A stretch of DNA of 64,000 nt from Symbiodinium natans (Eukaryota; Sar; Dinophyceae; Suessiales; Symbiodiniaceae): assembly GCA_905221605.1 (NCBI GenBank), contig CAJNDS010000169.1, positions 987,001 to 1,051,000 on the forward strand, written 5' to 3'. Positions 39,376-49,213 of this stretch are shown one piece after another. The position numbers were made by a program, and so were the translations under genes. Under the pieces are notes generated by a model, which saw nothing but the letters and a program-made list of their open reading frames with translations, was not told where the DNA came from and made no database searches. How positions within the stretch are numbered: the stretch's first letter is position 1; each line of letters begins with the position of its first letter.

Positions 39376-40830
39376 AACCCTTAAAAGGGTTTATTGTCAA
39401 GAAGGGATCCATACTCTCATGCGGGGGTTGATAAGTTTTAGGTGAGACTTCGCCTGTTCCCGGACAGCTTGTAGCTTCAACCCAGCTGTCCCAAAGCGCC
39501 GTAACCAAGCCGAGCCCGCCCTCAATCTCCAAAACCTCAAACCCTAAGCCCCTGGAATCCTAAACCCTGAACCCCCCCTAGCCCCCCCCAGAAAAAACTC
39601 CCAAATCCTGAGCCCTAAACCCTAAACTCCCCTAAACCCTAAACCCTAGACCTCATGAGCCCCAAAGTTTGAAACCGAGACGTGGTGCTTGAAACAAGCC
39701 CACCAAGCTCTATGCCAGCCCCAATTTGTATTTAGGGTTTGGGGTTTAGGGTTTGGGGTTTGGGTTTAGCGTTTAGGGTCAGCAAAGCACTCCTAGCCCA
39801 CTGTGACCCAAAAGCGTGTTTCTGTAGAGTATTGTTCCGCATATCTCTAACTAGAAAAGAAGATTTGGCGTTGACCTCAGCTGACTTCTGACGCTCAGAG
39901 CAGTGTCGTCGAAACTCCCATGTATGACCGGTCTAGGGTTTAGGGTTTAGGGTTTAGGGTTTGCAAGGGGGAAGCCACTGGAGAGCGACGCATGCTGAGG
40001 TCCGGAACCAGGGCAGCGCCCAGCCAGTTCAGGGAACTGAGGCGCACATGGGTTTACAGTTTTGGGCTTAGGGGAGTATAAAAGGGGTTTAGGGTTTAGG
40101 GTTTCGGGGGTTGGGGGAGGATAAAAGTTCACACTTGGGCTGAAGCTAACACCCAGCACCTATTGCAGCATGGCATCTTATTAAGTTATGGAAGTGAAAT
40201 ACGGCACCGAGGTCACATGGGACTGGTTTGGTCCCCAACCCCACCCTCACTTAAACCGAACAACCCCAGACCCTAAACCCTAAACCCTAAACTCTAAACC
40301 CTAAACCCTAAACCCTATGCTAAAGACTTCCCAAGCGTTAACATGCATCACTGCCCTGCTTCGCGGGGTACTAGACGCTGAGAGCAAAAACCCACAGGCA
40401 GAAGCACCGCCGAGCTTGTTTTGCCGACTTTATTTCTGGTCAGTTGTTTGATTGCAGGGTTTAGGGTTTAGGGCTTAGGGTTTAGGGTTGAGGGTTGAGG
40501 GTTTAGGGTTGAGGGTTGAGCGAATGCCGGATTTGGAGTGCAGGCTCCAAGCCAAGCCTCTGCCTCTAAGTCTGAACCCTAAAGCCGAAACCCTAAACCC
40601 TGAACCTTAACCCTTAAACCCTAAACCCTGAACCTCAACCCTGAACCCTATAGGGTTGCCGGAACCCTAAAAGCGTTTGGCGGGAGATTCGGTTTGGCAG
40701 ACACCCTTTCGCCATTGCCTCTGCACCGGCGTCCTTCTCCACGAAATCCAGAGCCCTACATAAGCATCCCGAAGCCCTTCAGCCCGACAGGAAAGACCAC
40801 TAAAGCCTAACCCAAAACCCTCAAGCCAAG
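39376..40830. other. alternating repeat blocks, no firm exon
   Basis: C-rich blocks at 39530-39655, 40260-40320 and 40570-40655; G-rich blocks at 39730-39775, 39935-39962, 40085-40110 and 40455-40520. Islands between them are open but not compelling. Confidence 0.45.
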
Positions 40831-40869
40831 CCCAAAGAGGCCGAAAGCATTGGAGCCGGCGCCGGCGAG
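40831..40869 (+). CDS. candidate micro-exon, GC donor
   Basis: GCCAAG acceptor; PKEAESIGAGAGE; GAG|GCGCCG. Other frames are open. Confidence 0.3.
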
Positions 40870-40889
40870 GCGCCGCCCTTCTTTCATAG

Positions 40890-40985
40890 GGTTTAGGGTT
40901 TTTTAGGGTTTAGAGGGTTTAGAGGGTTTAGAGGGTTTAGAGGGTTTAGGGTTTAGAGGGTTTTAGAGGGTCTTAAGGGTTTATA
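40890..40985. repeat. GTTTAGAGG nonamer block
   Basis: Five or more nine-base GTTTAGAGG units between TTTAGGG units. Confidence 0.88.
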
Positions 40986-41514
40986 TTCAGGTAGGACGAA
41001 AGTTCGACCTAGGACCCAGAGGCATCAGCACACACAGGCAAGCATGGCCAGGTCAAGCCCCCATCCCCCTTGGACTCCTAGCACGCCAGGACTCCACCTG
41101 TACAAGATAGTTATGTGTTTTTGTTCGGGTGGATGAATTTCTCCGCTATGCAGGCTATGTTACGTCCACATCTTCGCGACTCCACGACTCTGCAACATGT
41201 TCAGGTCTTGTTAGGTCGAAACTTTAGGCCTGCCCATGCCTCCGAAAAGCATTTTGCCTCACAGCCGTCTCCGCCAAAGGACCCCACGTAGGTTTTTCGC
41301 ACCACGGTCGTCGGCCCAGTCCAGTGCTCAAGCGCGCTCTCGTGTACTTCTTCTCTCCTTGGCAGCACAACATATTATCGTCAGACCCAAGCCCTTTATC
41401 TTTAACCCGAAGCCTTCAACCCTAAAGCTGGAACCTTAAACAAACTTGAACACTAAATCCGAGACCTTTCACGCGAACCCTGAGCCCTAAACCTTTGTGT
41501 AAGCCCCAAAAACC

Positions 41515-41704
41515 CTATACCCTAAATCCCTAAACCTTAAACTCTAAATCCCTAAATCCCTAAATCCCTAAATCCCTAAATCCCTAAATCCCTAAATCCC
41601 TAAATCCCTAAATCCCTAAATCCCTAATTCCTAAATCCCTAAATCCCAAACCCCTAAACCCTAAACCCTAACTCCCTAAACCCTAAACCCTAAACCCTAA
41701 ACCC
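41515..41704. repeat. CCCTAAAT octamer array
   Basis: About fourteen CCCTAAAT units followed by CCCTAAA heptamers: an eight-base variant amplified in place. Confidence 0.93.
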
Positions 41705-41768
41705 GCTGCAGGTGCTTGGCGTCCTCCTGGGCCAACTCAAGCACCTGCTGTTGGGGGCTCAGTGTTGA
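41704..41768. CDS. coding-like island, strand ambiguous
   Basis: Plus after GCTGCAG reads VLGVLLGQLKHLLLGAQC and TGA. Minus after CCCAACAG reads QVLELAQEDAKHLQ and runs into GGTTTAGGG, a better coiled-coil-like peptide. Repeats bracket it on both sides. Confidence 0.4.
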
Positions 41769-42008
41769 AGTTCATGGATCTGCGAGCTGAGCTTGGTGCC
41801 GATAGGGTTTAGGGTATTCCACCCTAAACCCTCCCTAAACCTTAAATCCTATAAACCCTAAGCGGCATAGAGTTGAGGTTTAGGCCTTTTGGGGTGTGGG
41901 GTTTAGAAATCAGGGCAGGGTTTCGGGTTTGCGGTTTACGGTTTACGGTTTAGAGTTCAGTGAGCAGGGGGCCTCGGGATTTAACCTGAGCTTTGTGTTG
42001 CCACCGAT

Positions 42009-42230
42009 GTGTGCCCTGTATTTGGGGCTGTTCAGGGCTTAGGGTTTAGAGCTTGCGAGTTTGAAGGGCTACTAGGGTTTGAATTCGCTTCGCGCGAGTC
42101 AGGTCTTTATGTCCTGGGCTCCCATGGCTTAAGTCCATGCCTGGGCACGAGCACCGGAGATACTCTGAGATGTCAGGAACGCTTGAGCCTGAGCCGTGAC
42201 AACGGCTACAGCAATTCTTCGAGTCCTTGA
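42009..42230 (+). CDS. candidate last exon
   Basis: The reliable part, from about 42110, reads HGLSPCLGTSTGDTLRCQER then LSLSRDNGYSNSSSP and TGA. The first third contains a TTTAGGG unit and is likely intronic. Confidence 0.4.
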   Translation: MCPVFGAVQGLGFRACEFEGLLGFEFASRESGLYVLGSHGLSPCLGTSTGDTLRCQERLSLSRDNGYSNSSSP

Positions 42231-42617
42231 CCACTTGTGAAAGTTATGGCGGTAATCCCCCCTAGTCTGCCTCATGCAAAGGTCTAGGGCTCAGGGCTCA
42301 TGCCACTGGTTCCATTGTGCTACGCTCCTTTGTTTCGTGTTGGTCTATCATCTTGTGCATGTGACCTGTATCTCGAGCAAACTGTTCTGCACTCACATAT
42401 GGCTTTCCTCCTTCTGGATATAAGCACTGTCTTCCAGTGCAGACAGTCGATCTGGCGATAGTTTGATTTGGCGCACAATGCTTACAACCCTACCTAAACC
42501 CTAAACCCTATACCCTAAACCCTAAACGTAAAGCAAACCTGGGCCACATTCCAAACCCACGCAGACCAGAAAGTACCCTTTTTTTCGCGGCAGTTACCCG
42601 AGAAAAAGCATCCCTAA
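42231..42617. other. no gene seen
   Basis: C-rich heptamers at 42490-42530; otherwise nothing assigned. Confidence 0.45.
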
Positions 42618-42651
42618 CCCCCCCCCCCCCCCCAAAAAAAAAAAAAAAAAA
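42618..42651. repeat. C-run followed by A-run
   Basis: About 16 C then 18 A, directly in front of a TTCTCAG acceptor. Confidence 0.95.
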
Positions 42652-42659
42652 GTTCTCAG

Positions 42660-42726
42660 AAACATCCCTCGTCGCCAACGGATTAAGTCCAAGGAGTCGG
42701 CATTGGGATCCGGCCTTCGAGGACAG
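42660..42726 (+). CDS. candidate exon, GC donor
   Basis: AGTTCTCAG acceptor; reads ETSLVANGLSPRSRHWDPAF then ED, ending ACAG|GCGTCA. TTTAGGG units follow at 42770. Confidence 0.5.
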
Positions 42727-43108
42727 GCGTCACAACCGTCTTAGCGCCCCTTAATAGAGCATTTAAGGTTCCAGGGTTTAGGTTCTAGGGTTTAGGGTTT
42801 CGGGTTTCGGGTTTAGTGCCTCGGTGCCTCAGAGTTTACCTAATCTTGCGCCCTGAAGCACCTCGGCCCCTGCAATTACTGCAAGCAGGCTCGGCGAGAG
42901 GCCCTTGCAGTAGAGATCAGGCAGAAGTTGTAGCACTTCTAAACCCTAAACCCTCAACGGCCAAGCCCAGGGGTTGGGGCTTAGAATCCTCAAGTTTCCG
43001 TCGGACCAGACTGTGGGGGATTCTCTAAACTGAGGCCATTTTTTGGGTTCAGGTTTTTTTTTGGATTTAGGGTTTAAAAGTTTAGGGTTTAGGTTTCAGA
43101 TTTTTCAG

Positions 43109-43224
43109 AGGAGCCCAGAAAAGGGAATCGAATTTTGGGAGCCTCCCAGATGGACAAACTGCCAGGAGCGTGGGTTGAGCTTCTTCAACGAAGCCCCACG
43201 CTCAGTCGCATGAGTGTCGCATGA
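43109..43224 (+). CDS. candidate last exon, 37 codons
   Basis: ATTTTTCAG acceptor; EPRKGNRILGASQMDKLPGA, WVELLQRSPTLSRMSVA, TGA. A clean helix-rich peptide without repeats. The overlapping minus frame is longer but poorer. No family recognised. Confidence 0.55.
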
Positions 43225-43304
43225 GCGGGTTTGGATGGAAGGTTGCCTAGCCCTGCACCCCCTCAAGGGTTTAGGGTTTAGGGTTGAGGGATTCTTGCCG
43301 AAGT

Positions 43305-43390
43305 ACAGTAGAACATCTTTAATGTGACCCGCGATCTTTGTAGGGGAACCGCGAACACCTGAACCGCTCAGAGTTCTAGCGATCGTGGTC
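43305..43390. mobile_element. possible DNA-transposon end
   Basis: ACAGTAGAACATCTTTAATG followed by GAACCGCGAACACCTGAACC recalls the CAGTAGAACCTC... ends and repeated GAAC motifs of pogo/Tigger-type elements. No transposase and no second end found. Confidence 0.25.
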
Positions 43391-43435
43391 CGGCCCCGGG
43401 CAGTGTGGATAAGGAGTGCCTGAGGCACTGTTTCG

Positions 43436-43525
43436 GGTTTAGGGTTTAGGGTTTGGGGTTTAGGGTTTAGGGTTTAGGGTTTAGGGTTTAGGGTTTCCCA
43501 AACCGCAACCCTAAACCCTGAACCC
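43436..43525. repeat. TTTAGGG array meeting CCCTAAA units
   Basis: Eight TTTAGGG units run into CCCAAACCGCAA and then CCCTAAA units, a G-rich to C-rich joint as expected at a telomere-telomere fusion or a hairpin tip. Confidence 0.88.
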
Positions 43526-44293
43526 GAAGGGTCTGCAGACAAAAAAAACGTTTGAGGCCGGGGTTGGCTAGACCTCTGGTCCCCCGATCATGGTCCCCTC
43601 TAATACCCGCAGCCATGAAGGAATAGATTTCCGGAATTAGGGTTTAGGGCTTAGGGTTTAGGATTACGGGAATGAGGGTTTAGGTTTAGGATTACAGGGA
43701 TTCGGGTTTAGGGTTAGGGGCCTCGACACCAAAATTAGGGGGCCCCAAATTACACCCTACACTATATTAAACAGAGCTTTGTATTTTTGTTTTTAAGAAC
43801 AGCTCTCAGTTCTCTCTCTTGGCAAGGTTGGGCAATTCGTGCACTTGCGAAAGTGGGCCTGGCAGATGCTTACGAAAGTGGGGCGAGGGGGTGGGGGAGG
43901 GCCTTCTTGGGTCAGCGGTGCCTCATGCGACCGAGCCTATAGGACCCACCATGCAACCCCTGAGGCCTGCTTGCCATCTACGCTTGGGTTTAGGGTTGAG
44001 GGTTTAGGGTTAGGGCTCAGTGCTAAGTTCGCAGATTACGGTATCAGTCTGTCTTGGGGTGCGACACTTGTAGCCGATTACAGGTGCGATCCGGGGGGGA
44101 CCATCTATGTGATAATCCCCTCAAACCCCCAACCCTAAACCCCTGAATCCCCTGAACCCGAGACCCTGAACCCGATAAATCGGAGTTTGGTTTTGTGGGT
44201 GGGGGGGTGTGTGACTTCCGGCACGCTTTTTGTTATGAGGTGGTTTCAGAGGGCTCTGCGGTTTTACGGTTTAGGGCCCAGCGGGGCCCATCC
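43526..44293. other. repeat units, low gene evidence
   Basis: G-rich units at 43640-43710 and 43985-44015, C-rich at 44125-44175. Short frames only. Confidence 0.45.
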
Positions 44294-44419
44294 TAAAGGC
44301 GAATTCGGCGATGAAGAGCTTAAAAGAAACACACTTCTGCAAGCTTTCAGCCCACATGCCATGACCTGGCAGGATGAAGCACTTCCTTGCCGAGCTGCTA
44401 AAATGGCCGGCTGCCCGAG
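44294..44419 (+). CDS. candidate exon of the 44.4 kb gene
   Basis: The frame reads KGEFGDEELKRNTLLQAFSP then HAMTWQDEALPCRAAKMAGC. From 44364 another frame (MKHFLAELLKWPAARAA) competes. It lies directly upstream of the better-defined exons at 44420-44697. Confidence 0.4.
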
Positions 44420-44697
44420 CTGCGTGATGCTGTCGTGCCTTTTTTGTCTCAAGCTATGGTAAGGCTGGTGCTACTCGCTTCCTTGAAGGGCCCCCCGCCC
44501 CTTCATGGCTGAAGGAGGTGGTCTCTACAGCTGAAGGGATAAGCACCCTGAATCCTGGACCAGAATTCCCACAACTCGATCCCCTGAGGACAGAAGATAA
44601 AGGGTCGAGCCAGCACCAAGATTCCCTTGAAGGCACCCAACTTGAGGCAGCATGTGAAGTGGTTCCCTTGAATGAACCCCTAAACCCTAAACCCTAA
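44420..44697 (+). CDS. gene 3' end with a 56-base intron
   Basis: Exon 44420-44458 reads LRDAVVPFLSQAM and ends ATG|GTAAGG. The intron 44459-44514 ends GGCTGAAG. The last exon, from 44515, reads EVVSTAEGISTLNPGPEFPQ, LDPLRTEDKGSSQHQDSLEG, TQLEAACEVVPLNEP. Phase 0 on both sides. The stop is provided by CCCTAAA at 44695-44697, so translation may end inside the repeat with LNPKP. Acidic, probably disordered tail. No family recognised. Confidence 0.5.
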
Positions 44698-44746
44698 GCC
44701 CTAAACCCCCATCCCTAAACCCTAAACCCTAATCCCTAAACCCTAA

Positions 44747-44827
44747 ATGAGCAATTCCCAAGCAGAGGCGAGCTCGTCGGCGGGAGCTGGTTCTGAGCAA
44801 GGCAGGAAGAGCAGAGGTTTGGTTTAG
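44747..44827 (+). CDS. candidate first exon, Ser/Ala-rich
   Basis: ATG right after a CCCTAAA block: MSNSQAEASSSAGAGSEQGR then KSRGLV and TAG. The exon probably ends at AGAG|GTTTGG. Typical flexible N-terminus. Confidence 0.4.
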   Translation: MSNSQAEASSSAGAGSEQGRKSRGLV

Positions 44828-44847
44828 GCCTGGGGTGGGGGTTTAGC

Positions 44848-44960
44848 GGTTCAGGGTTCAGGGTTCAGGGTTCAGGGTTCAGGGTTTAGGGTTTAGGGTT
44901 TAGGGTTTAGGGTTTAGGGTTTAGGGTTTAGGGTTTAGGGCTTCAGGGTTTAGGTTACTA
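44848..44960. repeat. TTCAGGG then TTTAGGG array
   Basis: Five TTCAGGG units followed by about nine TTTAGGG units: two homogeneous sub-blocks. Confidence 0.94.
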
Positions 44961-45057
44961 TGCTTTGGGTTTGGATATGTCTCCTCAAGCACGAGTCTTG
45001 GCGAGTGTCCATGTTTCAGTGTGCTGGAGCCGGCCTCAGTCCGCGCTTCAAAAGGGT

Positions 45058-45178
45058 TTGGGTTTAGGTTTAGGGTTTAGGGTTTAGGGTTTAGGGTTTT
45101 GGGTTTTGGGTTTTGGGTTTTGGGTTTTGGGTTTAGGGTTTAGGGTTTAGGGTGTAGGGTTTAGGGTTTAGGGCCCTA
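45058..45178. repeat. TTTAGGG array with TTTTGGG sub-block
   Basis: Four or five TTTAGGG, six TTTTGGG, then five TTTAGGG-type units. Ends in a doubled GGGCCCTA. Confidence 0.94.
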
Positions 45179-45204
45179 GGGCCCTAGGGCCAAAGTTTTT
45201 GCAG

Positions 45205-45413
45205 AATGGTCTGGTGCCAGTTAAGAAACAGCTTCCATACAACCCGTTTGCAAGAATGGGGGTACTTGTGTACTCCATGGGCAACTTCGAAAGTAGAGCA
45301 TGGTCTGCTGGGAGCTGCATGGCCTCACACATCTGCACACTGCTGCATCGAGATCCTACAGCATCATGTTGCAGTATTCCATCAAGACATCGCTAAGTGG
45401 AGAAGCACCCCAG
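45205..45413 (+). CDS. candidate exon pair
   Basis: After GTTTTTGCAG: NGLVPVKKQLPYNPFARMGV then LVYSMGNFE up to a GTAGAG donor at 45293. A second good stretch in another frame, EILQHHVAVFHQDIAKWRST, ends at CCAG|GTCGAA (45413). The intervening splice could not be fixed in phase. No family recognised. Confidence 0.5.
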
Positions 45414-45603
45414 GTCGAAACTTTAAGCATTCAGCGAGAATTGACCCTACAAATCCCCGAATTCGAAATCGCACTTCCAATCAGAAAAAAACACACCATT
45501 TCCATGCTAAAGCCACAACAAACTGCCACATAGACCTTGTAACTACATGTCCCACAAGCGCTCCAAACCCTAAACCCCACACCGTAGCCCCTACAACCTC
45601 AGA

Positions 45604-45845
45604 CACATACCCCTAAACCCCTAAACCCCGCCAAACCCCCAAACCCCCAAACCCCCAAACCCCCAACCCCCAAACCCCCAAACCCCCAAACCCCCAACCC
45701 CCAAACCCCCAAACCCCCAAACCCCCAAACCCCCAAACCCCCAAACCCCCAAACCCCCAAACCCCCAAACCCCCAAACCCCCAAACCCCCAAACCCCCAA
45801 ACCCCTAAACCCCTAAACCCCTAAACCCGACACCCGAAACCCTAA
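45604..45845. repeat. CCCCCAAA octamer array
   Basis: About 26 copies of an eight-base unit AAACCCCC bounded by CCCCTAAA units: the largest homogeneous variant block. Its peptide frame (Gly-Val-Trp-Gly-Phe repeat on minus) is an artefact. Confidence 0.96.
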
Positions 45846-45853
45846 ACCCCAAG

Positions 45854-45934
45854 AAAACCTGCCCTGAAGGCGTTGATTCCTTCGGCCATCGACGAAGCCC
45901 TGGCAGACCAGCTGATGCTGGTTGCCAGCCAGAG
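45854..45934 (+). CDS. candidate exon, helical
   Basis: CCCAAG acceptor; reads KPALKALIPSAIDEALADQL then MLVASQ; AGAG|GTACCT donor. CCCCTAAA upstream, TTTAGGG downstream. Well-formed amphipathic helix. Confidence 0.5.
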
Positions 45935-45957
45935 GTACCTCCTTAGCTTGCATTTCG

Positions 45958-46090
45958 GGATTTAGGGTTTAGGGTTGAGGGCGTGGCCAGTTCTCAAGGG
46001 GCGATCAGAGGGCAGGGAGTGGTTGAAAGGCTTCAGGGTTTCAGGTTTAAGGTTTAGGGCTTAGGGTTTAGGGTTTAGGGTTTAGGGGGC
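45958..46090. repeat. TTTAGGG units in two blocks
   Basis: Blocks at 45958-45982 and 46035-46090, G-rich on plus. Confidence 0.85.
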
Positions 46091-46545
46091 TTGCAAGCGA
46101 CCTGAGTGGGCTCTAGGGCTTGATTTTTTTGGGGATGAATTCGGCTTTAGTTCCCTGCACTAGGTAGGACCCTGGGGCATTCTGTATTTGCATTGTTGGG
46201 CAGAAGAGGAGCTTATTCAGGAGTTGTCCGCGGGCGTTGGGGGGAGCGTAGATTTCTTACACCTTAGGATTCCAGAAGCGCCTAGACAGCAAACCCTAAA
46301 CCCTTCCCAGATCCCTAAAACTTATAGTCCTCAGCCGCAAATCCCTCAGTGATACGGGTTCCGCGGGGATGGAACGGCTCAGGGCTTGATGTTGTTTGTC
46401 ACGACGGGTTTGGGGCTTAGGTTTTTGTCTTTGGGGTTTAGGGCTCAGGGTTTGGGACTTGGAGGTTTTGGGTTTGGGGTGTAAGGTTTTGGGTTTAGAG
46501 ATGAGTCCCTCGCAAGGCATAATGACATGGTCCTCTGCTGCCCAG
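46091..46545. other. no firm gene
   Basis: Ordinary sequence followed by degenerate TTTAGGG-like units near 46435-46500. Confidence 0.4.
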
Positions 46546-46627
46546 CGACTCCTGCGTCAGCGGCGCCTCCTTCACTGGCGCCTGCTGCTGCACCGGCAAT
46601 GAGGCCGACGAATTCCAAGTCATCTCA
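46546..46627 (+). CDS. candidate exon, Cys-rich
   Basis: TGCCCAG acceptor; DSCVSGASFTGACCCTGNEA then DEFQVIS before CCCTAAA. A second frame (RLLRQRRLLHWRLLL) is open, so the frame is uncertain. Confidence 0.35.
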
Positions 46628-46925
46628 CCCTAAACCCCAAACCCCAAACCCTAAACCCCCCTTTACCCCAAAGCAAGAGCTATAGGCGGCCAGACGGTAC
46701 ATAGCAAGTTATAGACGCCAGCAGAGGGAACTGATCTTGACAAGACCACAGCTCGCTCGAGTTCACGCATTAAGGTGAAGGTTTGAGGGTTTAGGGTTTG
46801 GGGTTTAGGGTCGGGTTTTCGGGTAGGGGGAGCAGTCTGCAAGGGGGGCACGGTACCACAAGTCCCTGGCGCATCTCCATTGGTTTTCTGCAGTCAGGCT
46901 AGCCCGAACCCCGAAACCCCGTCAG

Positions 46926-46966
46926 GCAGGTGAGCCAGGCGATGACGCCCCCGAAGGCCGACGTGG
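46926..46966 (+). CDS. candidate micro-exon
   Basis: CCGTCAG acceptor, GTGG|GTACAT donor. AGEPGDDAPEGRR in one frame; QVSQAMTPPKADVG in another. Confidence 0.3.
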
Positions 46967-47156
46967 GTACATGGGGGAGGCTTGCAATGTGAGGGGTTAG
47001 GGATTAGGGTTTAATTAGGTTTTAGGATTTAGAGTTTACACAGGGTTTATCGGGGTTTGGGTTTAGGATTGCATAGCGTACCCTGGTTATATACTGATGT
47101 GCGGTTCGGCAATCAACCCTAAACCCAATTGTGTGACGTATTCCTGTGGCCTTGAG

Positions 47157-47205
47157 CGCACGCGGCCGCCCAAGAAAGCCTGCACCACATATGACGACTT
47201 CTTAG
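47157..47205 (+). CDS. candidate micro-exon, donor inside GTTTAGGG
   Basis: CTTGAG acceptor; RTRPPKKACTTYDDFL plus one base; ends TTAG|GTTTAGGG. The open frame extends upstream to about 47130. Confidence 0.45.
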
Positions 47206-47439
47206 GTTTAGGGCTTCGGGTTGAGGGTTGAGGGCGTTGGAGGATCTAGGTTCCCAGACTTACGGGCACCTATGTCTACGTAATTAAGAGGGTAACGGGG
47301 TGTTGAGCTTCGGGCATAGGTTTTAGGGTTTAGGGATTTTGGGTGCCCCTGACAGGCTTCTCAGAAGGCCCCCAAAGTCTCCCAAACATACCCTGATGTT
47401 TTTGTAAGTTGCGGCAAGGTGCTCCACCCTACGCCCTAC

Positions 47440-47720
47440 GCGGTTTAGGGTCTAGGGCTTGGGGCTTAGGGCTTCGGGCTTCGGGCTTCGGGCTTATAGG
47501 GTTCCTTTAAGAATTTGGACTCAGGTGCTACGAGCACAGGATGGCTCACCGAAGAGCAGGTGCCTCAGGAGGTCGCTCGATGTTCATGGTTTATAGGGGT
47601 TTATTTAGGGTTTAGGGTTGAGGGTTTAGGGGTTTAGGGGTTAGGGGTTTGGTGGTTTAGGGGTTCGGCGTTTAGGGTTTAGGGTTAGTGTTTAGGATTT
47701 AGGGTAATAATAGCATAGCC
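47440..47720. repeat. degenerate G-rich units
   Basis: TTCGGGC, TTTAGGG and GGGGTTTA octamers mixed. Confidence 0.75.
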
Positions 47721-47759
47721 GATCCCACCATTTAGGATCCTCTTTTGACACGTAGGGTT

Positions 47760-47898
47760 ATGCTGCATTTAGGGTGCTGTCTTGTGGCGCTAGTTGCTTC
47801 TAACATGGCGGCCGCGACAGAAGGCGCCGGAGGGTGCCAGCTTGAGAAGAGCAGCACGGACAGGCAGGATATCGTTGCCCAGCTCCATCACCACTCCG

Positions 47899-47929
<31 letters not shown>

Positions 47930-48092
47930 ACCGTCCCCCTCCCCCCCCACTGCAGCATCTTCACCTCACCTGATCTCCTCTTTACATCTTGATGTGTTTG
48001 TTCCCCCGGGCACAGGAGCCCATTGTGGTGTCATGAAAACCCAGGCCCTAAGCCGCAGAATACCTGGCTTCGATCCAAGTAGACGGGAATGA
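47760..48092 (+). CDS. hypothetical secreted-type protein with poly-Pro tract
   Basis: ATG, then MLHLGCCLVALVASNMAAAT, a short positively-poor hydrophobic start resembling a signal peptide with possible cleavage after AAA. Next a polar part (QLEKSSTDRQDIVAQLHHHS), a poly-Pro run encoded by a 30-base C tract, then HLISSLHLDVFVPPGTGAHC and SRRIPGFDPSRRE before TGA. The C tract may be intronic or a slippage site. Function unknown. Confidence 0.4.
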
Positions 48093-49066
48093 AAGATCCT
48101 GGAGTCCCCAAACCCGAAAAAAGCCTTAATCCCTAGACCCTCAACCCTCAAAACCCCAACCCCTAAACCCTAAAACCTTAGACCAAAAACCCTCAACCCA
48201 AAAACCCCAAACGCTTTCCGAAAGCTCTCGTCTAATTAATCGAAACCCTAAACCCTAAAACCCTAAACCGCGCACGGGCACCCAGGTGGGGGGCACGGCC
48301 TCTCCGAGGAGCTTTGCTTGGGTTTGGGGATCTCGGGTATGCATTATCATGAATATTGTTACCATGATTAAATGTTAATCGTACCTTTACGTTTAATACT
48401 GCTATTCTTATTGTTAGTGTGTACAATGCATACATATAAATATATAATGAGTATTAGGAAGTATTCATATTTTCAATCGGAGAAGGTGTATGTGCAGTCG
48501 GACAGGGCTTAGGGTGTACAAAACACGGGCAGGGTGCCAGGGTGAATGGGAAGCAGGAGTTTAGGCGAAACATGCGCTGAGCCAAACAGTGTCCACATGC
48601 AGCTTGCCCACCCTTCAAGCCCAAGCTCTGACCCCCTGAACCCTAAACCCTTCACCCTGACACTCCAATGCCTGCTTTGCACGGAGACTCATGGGTACTG
48701 GCCTAAACCCCAAACCCGAAAGCCGAACAGGAGAGTCCGGGAAGTGACGAAGTGCCAGCGGCCCATTTTTTGAGCTTTATGGTTCGGGGTCTTGCCTCCA
48801 CGGGGCCGAACCATCAGGAGGGGGGGAGGGGGGGGGAGGCGGGGGAAGGAGGTTCACCCTAAACCCTAAACAATAAACACTAAACCCCAAACCCTAAATC
48901 CTCTAAACCGTGTAAACCCTAGCAATCCTATAATCTCTCTGAACCTTTTACCCTAAACCCCTGACCCCTAACCCTAGGAGCCCTAAACCCTATAAACCCT
49001 AAACCCTGACCCCTAAACCTTAAACCCTACAAACCCTAAGTCCTACCAGCCAGTAAGTGGCTTCAG
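48093..49066. other. C-rich repeat units and an AT-rich patch
   Basis: CCCTAAA variants at 48100-48270 and 48855-49040; low-GC sequence at 48330-48480 with no gene; short frames only. Confidence 0.45.
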
Positions 49067-49157
49067 GGTTTGAGGCCCCAGACGCTGGGGACATTGGGGT
49101 GGACCCCTTCAAGCAAAAGGGACCCTTAGTCCTTCCACCCTCAAATAAATACAGAGA
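49067..49157 (+). CDS. candidate exon, well-formed
   Basis: GGCTTCAG acceptor; reads FEAPDAGDIGVDPFKQKGPL then VLPPSNKYRE, then enters a GA/TA microsatellite (49160-49213). Convincing composition; donor not fixed. Confidence 0.5.
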
Positions 49158-49213
49158 GACAGAGACACAGAGAGAGAGAGAGATATATATATATATACAT
49201 ATATATATACATA
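49158..49213. repeat. GA and TA microsatellite
   Basis: AGAGAC/AGAGAG run followed by (AT)n. Confidence 0.92.

Noticed and set aside
45599-45784. Minus-strand Gly-Val-Trp-Gly-Phe repeat protein
   Set aside because: Translation of the CCCCCAAA octamer array; no independent coding signal.
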